Assembly (NCBI RefSeq): GCF_025397915.1
Contig: NZ_JALIDZ010000009.1
Span: 124,001-188,000, forward strand
Source: Microbaculum marinisediminis
GTDB taxonomy: Bacteria; Pseudomonadota; Alphaproteobacteria; Rhizobiales; Tepidamorphaceae
Length of the DNA: 64,000 nucleotides
Direction: 5' to 3'
Shown here: piece by piece, positions 43,580-52,739 of the stretch
How the letters are laid out: every line of letters begins with the position of its first letter
How positions within the stretch are numbered: the stretch's first letter is position 1
Notes under the pieces: generated by a model
The model's database searches: none
What the model was told of the DNA's origin: nothing
The model's input: only the letters and a program-made list of their open reading frames with translations
Made by a program: the position numbers and the translations under genes

Positions 43580-44146
43580 ATGACGGAAACACTGACCAGT
43601 ATCGCAAAGGTCTACAGGACACTGATGGTCGCCCTGCTGGGCGCCATGATGGCGATCCTGTTCGCGGTGATGTGCGTTCAGGTATTCTTCCGCTACGGCC
43701 TGAACAACTCGCTGATCTGGGCGGAAGAGGTCTGCCGCTATCTTCTTATCTGGGTCTCCTTCCTGGCCTGCGGAGTCGCCTATCAGCGCGGCGAGATCGC
43801 AGCGATGCGCATTCTCGTCGAGGCGCTGCCGGCGCGCGCGGCCGCCCTACTCACCCTCATCGCCGATGTCGCGATCCTGGTGCTTCTGGCCTTCCTGGTG
43901 GTTTTCGGCTGGCGCTACGCCGTGTTCAGCGGCGGCCAGACCATGCCGGCGGCGGATTTCATCTGGTCCGACGTCTTTCATGGAGAGGGCTCGGCAAATC
44001 TCTCGCTGTTCTGGGTCTATGTCTCGATCCCGATCAGCATGGCCTTGCTCGCAGTCCACATCGTCATTCACACGCTCTCCACGCTGAAAGCGCTGGCGGG
44101 CGGAACCCCGCCGACCTCCCCCTCTGAATTGGGGAGCGCGCCGTGA
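43580..44146 (+). CDS. TRAP transporter small permease, DctQ family (system 3)
   Basis: 188 aa from ATG 43580. Four helices and the family region FRYGLNNSLIWAEEVCRYLLIWVSFLACGVAYQRGEIAAM. The long N-terminal open frame belongs to the cupin region's other frame and is not used. Stop overlaps the dctM GTG start (GTGA). Confidence 0.88.
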   Translation: MTETLTSIAKVYRTLMVALLGAMMAILFAVMCVQVFFRYGLNNSLIWAEEVCRYLLIWVSFLACGVAYQRGEIAAMRILVEALPARAAALLTLIADVAILVLLAFLVVFGWRYAVFSGGQTMPAADFIWSDVFHGEGSANLSLFWVYVSIPISMALLAVHIVIHTLSTLKALAGGTPPTSPSELGSAP

Positions 44147-45429
44147 TCTTCTATCTATCCGGCTTCGCGGCCTTTCTCCTGGTCGGCGTACCAGTCGCCC
44201 TGGCGCTGGGGCTCGCATCGCTTGTGTACCTGTACCTGACCGGCAACACGCACCTCCTGATTGCTTTCCCGCAACGCATGATCGCCGGCGTCGACCAGTT
44301 CGTACTGCTGACGATCCCATTCTTCCTGCTGGCCGGCAACTTCATGAACGCAGGCGGCATCACCGATGAAATCGTCAGACTCGCGCAAACGCTGGTCGGG
44401 CGCGTGCGCGGCGGTCTTGCCGCCGTGACCGTCGTCGCCAGCATGCTGTTTTCAGGCGTCAGCGGCGCGGCGACCGCGGAGGCCTCGGCGCTCGGCAGCG
44501 TGCTGATTCCGGCCATGCGCCGAGACGGTTACGATCCGCGCTACGCGGCCGCACTGGTCGCCACCAGTTCGATCCTCGGGCCGCTGGTACCGCCTTCGCT
44601 GGCGCTGATCCTCTATGGCGTCCTGACTGGCACCTCGATCGGCGACCTCTTCATCGCCGGCATCGGCCCAGCGATCATCCTGTGCCTGGCGCTCGTCGCC
44701 TATGTGCTGATCAAGGCGCGGCGCGAGGGACATCCGCCTTCGCCGATGCTGGGGAAGGCGGAGCGCCGCCGTTCGCTCCGCCGCGGCGCGCCGGCTCTGC
44801 TCCTGCCGGTGATCATCGTCGGCGGCATCCGCTCGGGTATCTTCACCCCGACCGAGGCCGCGGCGATCGCAGCGCTCTATGCGCTGCTGCTCGCCGTTTT
44901 CTTCTATCGCACGATGGGCTTTGCAGCCTTCTGGAACGCACTGTTCGAAACAGCGACGCTGTCGGCCGGCATCATGCTGATCGTCGCGATGGCATCGATG
45001 ACAGCCTTCGTGCTCGGCTTCGAGAATGTCCCAAGGCAGATTGCCGCGGGTCTGACATCGCTGACGCAGGATCCCGCACTGCTGCTCCTCCTGATCAACG
45101 CGCTGCTTCTGATGCTCGGACTTTTCCTGGAACCGCTCGCCGCCCTGATCCTCGTCATGCCGATCCTGATCGAGGTGGTTCAGACGATCGGGCTCGATCC
45201 CGTACAGTTCGGGGTCATGGTCGTGCTGAACCTGATGATCGGCATGATCACGCCGCCAGTCGGTCTATGTCTCTTCATCGTCAGTGCAATCGGCCGCGTG
45301 CCGATCGAAGGCGTGAGCCGCGCCGCGCTGCCGATGATCGTCATCTGCGTCGCAGTGCTTCTGCTCGTCGCCTTCGTCCCCGACCTGACGTTGTTCCTGC
45401 CAAGCCTGATCGCGGAAGGGGGAAACTGA
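44143..45429 (+). CDS. TRAP transporter large permease, DctM family (system 3)
   Basis: 428-aa permease starting at GTG 44143. Motifs: FVLLTIPFFLLAGNFMNAGGITD, SGVSGAATAEASALGSVLIPAM, GIFTPTEAAAIAALYALL and MITPPVGLCLFIVSAI. Normal DctM length, unlike system 1 whose start is damaged or unclear. It is followed one base later by the IclR gene. Confidence 0.93.
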   Translation: MIFYLSGFAAFLLVGVPVALALGLASLVYLYLTGNTHLLIAFPQRMIAGVDQFVLLTIPFFLLAGNFMNAGGITDEIVRLAQTLVGRVRGGLAAVTVVASMLFSGVSGAATAEASALGSVLIPAMRRDGYDPRYAAALVATSSILGPLVPPSLALILYGVLTGTSIGDLFIAGIGPAIILCLALVAYVLIKARREGHPPSPMLGKAERRRSLRRGAPALLLPVIIVGGIRSGIFTPTEAAAIAALYALLLAVFFYRTMGFAAFWNALFETATLSAGIMLIVAMASMTAFVLGFENVPRQIAAGLTSLTQDPALLLLLINALLLMLGLFLEPLAALILVMPILIEVVQTIGLDPVQFGVMVVLNLMIGMITPPVGLCLFIVSAIGRVPIEGVSRAALPMIVICVAVLLLVAFVPDLTLFLPSLIAEGGN

Positions 45430-45430
45430 G

Positions 45431-46213
45431 ATGACAGGGGAGAGCGCGCCGGCCGGCATCCAGTCGCTGAAGCATGCCTTCGAGGTCATCGAGAAGATGG
45501 CCGCGATCGGCGAACCAATCGGCGTCACCGAACTGGCCAAGGCACTGGGCATTCCGAAAACCCGCACTTTCCGCTACCTGCGGACGCTCAAGACGCTCGG
45601 CTACGTGTCGCAGGACAGTTCCACCGAGAAGTATCGGTTGACGCTGCGCCTGTTCCATATCGGCCAGGCGGTCGCCGACTCCACGCAGCTTCTGACCGAG
45701 GCCCGCGCCGCCATGGTGCAGCTGCGGAAGGAAACGCAACAGACAGTCACCCTGTCGAGCATCGAGAACGACGGTGTGCGGGTTCTCGATATCGTGCGTG
45801 CGCACTCCCCGGTTCAGATCGTGACCCGTCCCGGCGCGTTGCTCGAATTTCATTCCTCGGCTCAGGGACGCGTCGCCCTCGCCTTCGGGTCGGCGAGCCT
45901 CTGGCAGGCGGTACGCGACAAGCCGATGACACAGTGGACGCCACACACCAACACCGACCTGGCGACGCTGGAAGCCGAAGTCGCAGAAGCCCGGGAGCGT
46001 GGCTGGGCGACGGCGCCGGAACAGACGCTCGTCGGCGTCAATGCGCTGGCGGCGCCGATCTTCGGCGCCAATCGCGAACTGATCGCGACGATCACGGTGG
46101 CCGGCTCCCTGCAGCACGTTCCGGCCCGGCCACCCGAAGCACTTCTCGCGTCGGTCATGCAGGCGGCGCGACGCATATCCGAGAATCTAGGTTGCACGGA
46201 GTACCCTGTATGA
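45431..46213 (+). CDS. IclR family transcriptional regulator (inside TRAP/Hyu operon)
   Basis: 260 aa. HTH at about residues 8-62 (SLKHAFEVIEKMAAIGEPIGVTELAKALGIPKTRTFRYLRTLKTLGYV); effector domain at about 75-255 with TVTLSSIENDGVRVLDIV and GWATAPEQTLVGVNALAAPIF. It lies within the operon between dctM and hyuA, with an ATGA overlap to hyuA, so it is made with the genes it presumably controls. Most likely it binds the GAAACA/TGTTTC repeats at 42058-42083. Confidence 0.9.
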   Translation: MTGESAPAGIQSLKHAFEVIEKMAAIGEPIGVTELAKALGIPKTRTFRYLRTLKTLGYVSQDSSTEKYRLTLRLFHIGQAVADSTQLLTEARAAMVQLRKETQQTVTLSSIENDGVRVLDIVRAHSPVQIVTRPGALLEFHSSAQGRVALAFGSASLWQAVRDKPMTQWTPHTNTDLATLEAEVAEARERGWATAPEQTLVGVNALAAPIFGANRELIATITVAGSLQHVPARPPEALLASVMQAARRISENLGCTEYPV

Positions 46214-48282
46214 CGCGCCACGCGCTCGCGGTCGATATCGGCGGAACCTTCACGGACGTCGTACTCGTTTCCCACGACGGAGCGAGCTTCGTCGACAAGA
46301 CGCTCACGACCCATAACAACCTTCTGGAAGGGTTCTTCCGAGGTGTCGATCTCGTGCTGGACCATGCCGGGCTTCAGCCCGGTGACGTCGACGACGTCAT
46401 CGTCCATGCGACCACGGTCGTCACCAACGCGCTGATCGAACGCAAGGGCCCGCCGACGGCCCTGATCGTCACCGAAGGGTTCCGGGATGTTCTCTACATC
46501 CGCAACGAGCACCGCTATGACATGTATGATCCGCAGATCGAGTTCGCCGATCCGCTGATCACGCGGGAGCTGACCTTCCCGCTCGCCGAGCGCACATATG
46601 CCGACGGCGGGATCGGTGCGGCAATCGATGAGGACGCGGTTCGCGCCATCTCGAAGGAGCTGAAGGCGAAGGGCGTCCAATCCGTCGCCGTATGCCTCCT
46701 GAATTCCTACAAGAACCCGGAAAACGAGCAGGTCGTCGGCCGCGTACTCGCCGAGGAACTGCCGGATCTCTTCGTTTCACTGTCGAGCGATATCGCCCCG
46801 CAGATGCGCGAGTACCTGCGCAGCTCGACGACTGCGATCAACGCGTTCACCCAGCCGATAACGCGACCCTATCTCAATGCGCTGACCGAGGAACTTTCGA
46901 ACCGCGGCTTTTCGCAGTTGCCGCTGATCATGCTGTCGAGCGGCGGCGTGGTGGGCGCGCCGACGGCCGGCCGCAATCCGGTGCGGATGATCGAATCCGG
47001 TCCCGCCGCGGGAGCGCTGGTGGCGAGCTATTTCGCCCGGCGTTTCGATATCCCGAACCTGATCTCTTTCGACATGGGCGGCACCACCGCCAAGGCCTGC
47101 CTCATCCTCGAATACGAACCGCTCGTTACAGGTGAGTTCGAGGTCGATCGCCGATACCGGTTCAAGCCGGGCAGCGGCATGCCGATCACCGTCCCCTCGA
47201 TCGACATGATAGAGATCGGCGCGGGCGGTGGCTCGATAGCGCGCGTAGATGCGCTCGGGCTTCTGAAAACAGGGCCGGACAGCGCTGGCTCGGACCCCGG
47301 TCCCGTTTGTTACGGGCGTGGCGGCACACAACCCTGCATCACGGACGCCGACGTGGTGCTCGGGATCCTCGATCCCGACAACTTCCTCGGCGGCGACATG
47401 AAGCTCGACGCCGACGGCGCGCGCGCAGCGCTCGGGGCGCTGGGCGACAAGCTCGGCGTCTCGGCGGAAAAGGCGGCGCTCGGCGTTTTCGAGGTCGTCT
47501 GCGAACAGATGGCCGCAGCCGCGCGCGCGCATGCCACCGACCGCGGCGTCGATTATCGGGGCCTGCCCATGCTCGCTTTCGGAGGCGCCGGCCCGGTACA
47601 TGCCTGCAAAGTCGCCGAACTGGTGGATGCCAGCATGGTGATCTACCCGCCCCTCGCCAGCGTCCTGTCGGCCTTCGGCACTTTGGTGACACCAGCCAAG
47701 ATCGACCTCGTGCGCAGCGCGCTTGCCCGGCTCGGGGACATCGACTGGAGCGCCCTCGGCGCAACCCTCGACACCATGATCGAGGAAGGCAGATCAGCGC
47801 TGCTCGAGGCCGGTCTCGACGTTGCGCAGGCGCGCTTCGGCTTTGCAGCAGACATGCGCTATGTCGGCCAGCAGTCGGAGATCACCGTCCAGTTCGAGGA
47901 CGATCCGCGCAAGATCGCCGACCCGGCGACGCTTCGTGAGTCCTTCGAGACCGCCTACGAGAAGGTCTATGGCCTCAAGCTCTCCGACATGTCCGTGGAA
48001 GTGGTAAGCTGGCGTGTCGTCGCACAGGGAAAGCCACCGGCACGCGAGGCGACAATCGCCTTCGCGACCGAGCCCGCCGCGCCGAAGCGGACGCGCCCCG
48101 TGCATCTTGCCGACACACCCGTCGACGTTCCCGTCTACGACCGTTCGGCCATCGCGATCGGCCAAACGATCGCCGGCCCCGTGATCATCGAGGAACGCGA
48201 AACGACGGCCTTCGTTCTGCCGGGCTGGAGTGTCGTCCTGCACGAGAACGGAAGCCTGATCGCCCGCAGGAAGGAAGCCTGA
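46210..48282 (+). CDS. hyuA: Hydantoinase/oxoprolinase family protein, HyuA (subunit A)
   Basis: 690-aa subunit with the ASKHA ATPase motif DIGGTFTDVVLVSHDG at residues 8-23, followed by the Hydantoinase_A domain (about 200-490; SFDMGGTTAKACLI, EIGAGGGSIARVD, GAGPVHACKVAEL) and a C-terminal domain. Relatives are ATP-dependent N-methylhydantoinase, 5-oxoprolinase and acetone or acetophenone carboxylase subunits. Start ATG 46210 overlaps the IclR stop; the longer open frame is shadow. It acts with HyuB two bases downstream. Whether it opens a lactam ring or carboxylates a ketone cannot be decided here; no extra carboxylase subunits are present, favouring hydantoinase or oxoprolinase. Confidence 0.9.
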   Translation: MTRHALAVDIGGTFTDVVLVSHDGASFVDKTLTTHNNLLEGFFRGVDLVLDHAGLQPGDVDDVIVHATTVVTNALIERKGPPTALIVTEGFRDVLYIRNEHRYDMYDPQIEFADPLITRELTFPLAERTYADGGIGAAIDEDAVRAISKELKAKGVQSVAVCLLNSYKNPENEQVVGRVLAEELPDLFVSLSSDIAPQMREYLRSSTTAINAFTQPITRPYLNALTEELSNRGFSQLPLIMLSSGGVVGAPTAGRNPVRMIESGPAAGALVASYFARRFDIPNLISFDMGGTTAKACLILEYEPLVTGEFEVDRRYRFKPGSGMPITVPSIDMIEIGAGGGSIARVDALGLLKTGPDSAGSDPGPVCYGRGGTQPCITDADVVLGILDPDNFLGGDMKLDADGARAALGALGDKLGVSAEKAALGVFEVVCEQMAAAARAHATDRGVDYRGLPMLAFGGAGPVHACKVAELVDASMVIYPPLASVLSAFGTLVTPAKIDLVRSALARLGDIDWSALGATLDTMIEEGRSALLEAGLDVAQARFGFAADMRYVGQQSEITVQFEDDPRKIADPATLRESFETAYEKVYGLKLSDMSVEVVSWRVVAQGKPPAREATIAFATEPAAPKRTRPVHLADTPVDVPVYDRSAIAIGQTIAGPVIIEERETTAFVLPGWSVVLHENGSLIARRKEA

Positions 48283-48283
48283 G

Positions 48284-49834
48284 ATGGACGGCATAGAACT
48301 GGAGATTCTCTGGTCCAACGTGATCAGCATCGTCTCGGAGCAGGCGCGTGCCCTGCAGCGCGTCGCCTTCTCACCGGTCGTGCGCGAGGCAGGCGATCTC
48401 GCCAACGCCCTGTTCGACAAGCGCGCCCGTATGGTTGCCCAGGCGGTGACCGGGACCCCCGGCCATATCAATTCTCTGGGCGCGGCGGCGCGAAACCTCC
48501 TGAAGGCGATACCGCCGGAGACGCTCAAGCCCGGCGACGTACTGATCACCAACGATCCCTGGATGTCGGCAGGACACTTCTTCGACATCACGGTGCTTAC
48601 GCCGATCTTCCGATCGGGCGAGATCATTGGCTACTGCGGCTCCACGATCCACCATACCGACATCGGCGGCTACGGCGTCGGCTCGGGCGCCCGCGACATC
48701 CACGAGGAAGGCCTCTGGATCCCGGTCCTCAAGCTCTACGAGGCCGGCAAGCCGAACGAGACCCTGCACGCGGTCATGCGCCAGAACGTACGCACGCCGG
48801 ATGCCCTGTTCGGCGATCTCGGCGCGCAAGTCGCGAGCGGCAACATCGCCGCCGAGCGCCTCAACGCGATGTGCGATCGCTACGGCCTTGCCGACATCGA
48901 GGAGCTGGCTGACGAAATCATCACCCGTTCGGAGACGGCAACCCGGGAGGCGATCTCGAAGCTGCCCTCCGGCACCTATACCGGCGAAAGTCGCTTCGAC
49001 GTACCGAGCGGCGAGATCATCACGCTGCGTACGGCCGTGACCATCGACGCTGAGGCCGGCGACATCACCATCGACTTCGCCGGATCGTCGGGGCCGAGCC
49101 CGATCGGGATCAATGTCGTGCCGGCCTACACCCACGCCTACGCAACCTTCGCGGTGCGTTCTACGCTCAATCCGGAGCTGCCGAACAACTACGGCAGCCT
49201 GTCGCCTATTCGTGTGACGGCGCCGGATGAGTGCATCGTCAATGCCAAGTACCCGGTGCCTGTGAATGCCCGGCACGTCGTCGGCATGTACGTGCCCTTT
49301 CCGATCCTGAAGGCGCTCGCCCATGTCACGCCGAAGAACGTGGTCGCGGAAGGCTCAGGTGCCGTCTGGACGATTCAGATACAGGGTCGCGATCGCGCCG
49401 GGCAGCCATTCACCAGCTCGATGTTCAACTATTCCGGCGGGATGGGTGCGCGCGCGACCAAGGATGGCCTTTCGGCGATCTGCTACCCGACCGGCGTCGC
49501 GGCGGTGCCGACCGAGGTGCTGGAAGCCGCCTTTCCGATCGAGTTCACCTGCAAGGAGCTGGAACTCGGCTCGGGCGGCCCGGGCAAATATCGCGGCGGC
49601 GACGGCCAACGCATCGGCTATCGTATGCGCACGGGATCACCGTGGCTTCTGAACGCTATTCCCTCCCGCCTGACGGAAGGCCCGGAAGGCCTGTTCGGTG
49701 GGGGATCGGGAACGCCCGGACATTTCGCTATCAACGGCAAGGCAGTGTCGGAGGCGCGCAAGATCGAGATGCAGCCGGAGGACGAGGTGCTCATGATCAC
49801 CCCGGGCGGCGGAGGCTATGGCCGAGCCGGGTAG
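48284..49834 (+). CDS. hyuB: Hydantoinase/oxoprolinase family protein, HyuB (subunit B)
   Basis: 516-aa Hydantoinase_B protein. Typical blocks are LEILWSNVISIVSEQARALQRVAFSPVVREAGDLANALFD, GDVLITNDPWMSAGHFFDITVLTPIF, the metal-site region STIHHTDIGGYG, and the C-terminal GGPGKYRGGDGQ and MITPGGGGYG. Partner of HyuA, with two bases between the genes. Together they would use ATP to hydrolyse an imported cyclic amide such as a hydantoin or oxoproline analogue. Confidence 0.92.
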   Translation: MDGIELEILWSNVISIVSEQARALQRVAFSPVVREAGDLANALFDKRARMVAQAVTGTPGHINSLGAAARNLLKAIPPETLKPGDVLITNDPWMSAGHFFDITVLTPIFRSGEIIGYCGSTIHHTDIGGYGVGSGARDIHEEGLWIPVLKLYEAGKPNETLHAVMRQNVRTPDALFGDLGAQVASGNIAAERLNAMCDRYGLADIEELADEIITRSETATREAISKLPSGTYTGESRFDVPSGEIITLRTAVTIDAEAGDITIDFAGSSGPSPIGINVVPAYTHAYATFAVRSTLNPELPNNYGSLSPIRVTAPDECIVNAKYPVPVNARHVVGMYVPFPILKALAHVTPKNVVAEGSGAVWTIQIQGRDRAGQPFTSSMFNYSGGMGARATKDGLSAICYPTGVAAVPTEVLEAAFPIEFTCKELELGSGGPGKYRGGDGQRIGYRMRTGSPWLLNAIPSRLTEGPEGLFGGGSGTPGHFAINGKAVSEARKIEMQPEDEVLMITPGGGGYGRAG

Positions 49835-49850
49835 CCAGTCGGGTATACGC

Positions 49851-49889
49851 CACGGGGCTATCGCACCGATCAATACGACGCGCCCCGTG
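49851..49889 (+). terminator. Possible terminator after hyuB
   Basis: CACGGGGC (49851-49858) pairs with GCCCCGTG (49882-49889) across a 23-base loop, followed by TTTG. The loop is long, so confidence is low. The rest of the 288-bp gap to the converging MetE-like gene holds no gene I can recognise. Confidence 0.3.
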
Positions 49890-50122
49890 TTTGCGGGACA
49901 ATACCGCCACGCCCCGCTGGCAACACGATCGACAGGCACGCATTCGCTTAAAGGTCACGTGGTTCGCGAAGGAACCGTGGCACGCGGACCCAACGCGGCC
50001 ATTTCGTGCCACGGCCGCTCGGCCATCAGGGGTGCGGTCACGATGCGACGGCGAGATCGCTGAACCGGGGCAACGAGCCCACCGCGCTGGTGGCGTTATC
50101 CAGGACTTCGTGCCCGGGACGC

Positions 50123-51271
50123 CTACAACCGTTTCGCGGCGATATCGGCCCCCTCTCTGAGGGCAGAGAGTTTTTCCCAGACCAGTTCCTCGGCGACAAA
50201 TTCGTAGCCCGCGAAGGTTCCAAATCCGCAGTCCGTGCTCGGAACCACGCGTTCGGCATCGCCGATGGCGCCGACCGCTTCCAGGACCCGGCGTGCGACG
50301 ACTTCCGGGTGTTCGATGTAGTTGCAGGTCGTGTCGACAATTCCCGGAAGCAGCAACACTTCCTTCGGGAAAGGAAACTCCCGGAAGACTTCGTACTCGT
50401 GCTGATGGCGCGGGTTGGCGAACGGAATGCTGAAAGCACCGACGTTGGCCCGATAGAAGATCCCGATCACGTCTCGAAGCGGAATATCGTGGACATGGGG
50501 ACCGGCCCAGTTGCCCCAACAGCAATGCAGGCGAATCCGCTCGGGCGGAATGCCTTCGATCGCCGCATTCAAGGCTTCGAGATGGCGTTCGACGGCCACC
50601 AGGAAATCCGGGGTATCAAGCGACTTGAAGAACGTGCAGCGTTCCATCGCGATATCCGGCGCATCGATCTGGAGGGCAAAGCCCGCGTCGAGGATTGCCC
50701 CGTATTCCTTGCGAAGCTCGCCAGCGAGCGCGTTGAGATAATCGTCGTGGGTCTTGTAGTGCGCGTTCTGGAGGGTCGTCGCCACGATGCCGGGCGACGG
50801 CGCCGTCAGGAAGGCGTCGCCCGGTTTCAGATCGTGGTTCGCCAGGTGGCGGGCAAGGCGCGCGCATTCCTGTTCGATCTCGGCGGTACTTTCGTAGGCG
50901 ACCTCGCCGATCGCCATCGGCGCATCGCGGACTTTCGCGACATTGCCCATCCCGCGGCGCGCCATGGCGGCGTAGGTCGGAAATCGCTCATAGTCGAGGG
51001 GCGCCTCGCGGCGGGACTCCCCGCCGAAGCCCGTCATCCGATCGGCGACATAGGTCTGAAAGCCGGCCCGCCCCTGCTCGCCGTCATTGACCCAGTCGAC
51101 GCCCGCTTCGATCTGCCTGGTCAACGTCTCTTCGACGCGCTCGTCCACCAGCGTGTCGAACGCAGAGGCATCAACCTTTTCACCCGCCTCACGGGCAATC
51201 AGCATGCCGGCGAGCGTCTCGCCGCGCGGCAAGGATCCCACGTGCGTGGTCCGGAATCGGATGTTGGCCAT
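50123..51271 (-). CDS. MetE-like zinc protein (cobalamin-independent methionine synthase II family)
   Basis: 382-aa single-domain relative of the MetE C-terminal half. It starts at ATG 51269-51271 (MANIRFRTTHVGSLPRGE). The zinc ligands are visible as His249-x-Cys251 (LHCCWGN) and Cys348 (PSTDCGFGTF), with WVNDGEQGR near the N-terminus. Real MetE is about 750 aa and needs two domains, so this is unlikely to be a housekeeping methionine synthase. Relatives include epoxyalkane:coenzyme M transferase and other thiol alkyltransferases. It is downstream of a cupin, an ADC-like gene and TRAP system 4, suggesting a catabolic thiol- or methyl-transfer step. Confidence 0.85.
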   Translation of the reverse strand: MANIRFRTTHVGSLPRGETLAGMLIAREAGEKVDASAFDTLVDERVEETLTRQIEAGVDWVNDGEQGRAGFQTYVADRMTGFGGESRREAPLDYERFPTYAAMARRGMGNVAKVRDAPMAIGEVAYESTAEIEQECARLARHLANHDLKPGDAFLTAPSPGIVATTLQNAHYKTHDDYLNALAGELRKEYGAILDAGFALQIDAPDIAMERCTFFKSLDTPDFLVAVERHLEALNAAIEGIPPERIRLHCCWGNWAGPHVHDIPLRDVIGIFYRANVGAFSIPFANPRHQHEYEVFREFPFPKEVLLLPGIVDTTCNYIEHPEVVARRVLEAVGAIGDAERVVPSTDCGFGTFAGYEFVAEELVWEKLSALREGADIAAKRL

Positions 51272-51334
51272 CAACCACTCCTTCTTTGACTTCTGGATTC
51301 GCGCGCCTGCCACATCACGCAGGCTCCAACCGGA

Positions 51335-51871
51335 TCACGCATCAGCGGGCGCATCCAGAAGGACCGCCATCAGCAAGGCGGGTTCGGGGGACAGGTTCTC
51401 CCAGGCGTGGTTCGTCTGGCGCTGAATGACGACGTCGAACGGCTCGAGGATGGTCTCGTCTTCATCGAGCACGAGCTTCACCCGCCCCTTGAGGAGGATG
51501 ATGTAATCGAGTGAATCCGTCTTGTGCATGCTGGGATGGCGTGCATTGGCGATCCGCGCCGATCCGGCCCCCATGGCCTCGAAGACGTCGTGCGCCGCGG
51601 CCTGGCCTTCCGCATCATTGTCGAGACTGCCGGCCGGCGGAAGCTGGAAGAACCGGAATATGTTTCCGCCGCCGGACGGCGCGAGTACGACAGGCTGGTC
51701 GGCGCCATCCTCCACGGAAAGATCGGGTGTCGGCGACGACGTGACCCACAGGTTCGACAGGCCCCTGTGGGGCGCGGTCTCGACGGCATGCGGGCTTGGG
51801 CCATCCGAGAGTATTCTCGACCGACCTTCAGCGGTTGTTTCCGTGATGATCCGCCGGACCGGAACTAGCAT
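51335..51871 (-). CDS. Cupin-domain protein
   Basis: 178 aa from ATG 51869-51871 (MLVPVRRIITE), with GAGGAGA upstream. The cupin core is at about residues 110-170: MHKTDSLDYIILLKGRVKLVLDEDETILEPFDVVIQRQTNHAWENLSPEPALLM. It contains HKTDSLDY and NHAWEN, typical of cupins often found beside aromatic or hydroxy-acid catabolic genes. The first metal motif is degenerate (one His), so catalysis is uncertain. It lies between the ADC-like and MetE-like genes on one transcript. Confidence 0.8.
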   Translation of the reverse strand: MLVPVRRIITETTAEGRSRILSDGPSPHAVETAPHRGLSNLWVTSSPTPDLSVEDGADQPVVLAPSGGGNIFRFFQLPPAGSLDNDAEGQAAAHDVFEAMGAGSARIANARHPSMHKTDSLDYIILLKGRVKLVLDEDETILEPFDVVIQRQTNHAWENLSPEPALLMAVLLDAPADA

Positions 51872-51909
51872 TTCGCGATTCTCCTCTCTGTTTCGTTCAA
51901 CGCACGTAG

Positions 51910-52722
51910 TCACTCGAGCCTCCGCTGATTGCCGAGGTCGGATGCCCCGATCGCCGTTTCGATCCGGGCAGGCAAGGTATCAAGGATCGGAAGCTCAGCC
52001 AGTCTGGACACGATGTGGAACTGGGTCGGCATCTGTTCCCAGTTGGCCCTGACAAAAGCGAACGTCGCGGTCGCCGTCTGCGTGGCAACAACGCGCCGAT
52101 GCGTCGCGACATTGGGCGAAAGGCAGGCATAGGCACAGTCTGCCTCGTCCAAGGCGCCTGTCCGAGGAATGTACTTGTAATGGAGCACCCCGTCGCTCGG
52201 CGGCGGCGCGGCCGGCGCTTGCGCGGCGTCCTCGATCCCCTCGAGGCTCATGCGGAAGAAGGGAAATCCCATCCAGGACGCAGTGACCTCGGCGGTCCGG
52301 CCGACGCGACGCGGTGCCGAGATCTCTGCGGGAAGCTTCGCATACCCGAGTTCCTCACGGCCGCTCAGAATCGGATCGGCGAGATTCTCCCACAGAACCG
52401 ACAGGAACTGCCCACGCGCGGTGTCCCGCTGCCCCCTGTAACCCGCCTTCAGATAGACGCCGAGCAAACGATAGCCGCGTCCGGCAAGCCACGCGAGTTC
52501 GGTCAGTTCGGTATAGCGGACCTCGACCTCGGGATCGCCGTCCAGATAGAAGCCCGGCGGCAAAAGCGGCTCGAGCGCGTCTCGCGTCGACAGGAATCGG
52601 ACGCTCGCGGTGTAGCTTCGCGGTCCCGTCGTCCAGTCATGCGGCTTCCCGTCGGGGCCCTGCCGCGGGCCGGGCATGGGCCCGAAGCCATACGGCATGC
52701 GAAAGATCGTGCCTTGGGTCAT
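51910..52722 (-). CDS. Acetoacetate decarboxylase family protein
   Basis: 270-aa ADC-fold protein from ATG 52720-52722. Features: PRSYTASVRFLSTRDALEPLLPPGFYLDGDPEVEVRYTELTELAWLAGRGY and a lysine-bearing segment REELGYAKLPAEIS at the place of the Schiff-base lysine region. ADC relatives include decarboxylases, aldolase-dehydratases and lyases acting on beta- or alpha-keto acids. A much longer open frame continues into dctM, but only this part is protein-like. Start lies 18 bp after the dctM stop. Substrate unknown. Confidence 0.82.
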   Translation of the reverse strand: MTQGTIFRMPYGFGPMPGPRQGPDGKPHDWTTGPRSYTASVRFLSTRDALEPLLPPGFYLDGDPEVEVRYTELTELAWLAGRGYRLLGVYLKAGYRGQRDTARGQFLSVLWENLADPILSGREELGYAKLPAEISAPRRVGRTAEVTASWMGFPFFRMSLEGIEDAAQAPAAPPPSDGVLHYKYIPRTGALDEADCAYACLSPNVATHRRVVATQTATATFAFVRANWEQMPTQFHIVSRLAELPILDTLPARIETAIGASDLGNQRRLE

Positions 52723-52739
52723 TCCGTCTGCCCGATCTA

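Noticed and set aside
50123-51271. Annotation as housekeeping methionine synthase MetE
   Set aside because: Only half the length of MetE, no N-terminal domain, and located in a catabolic operon.
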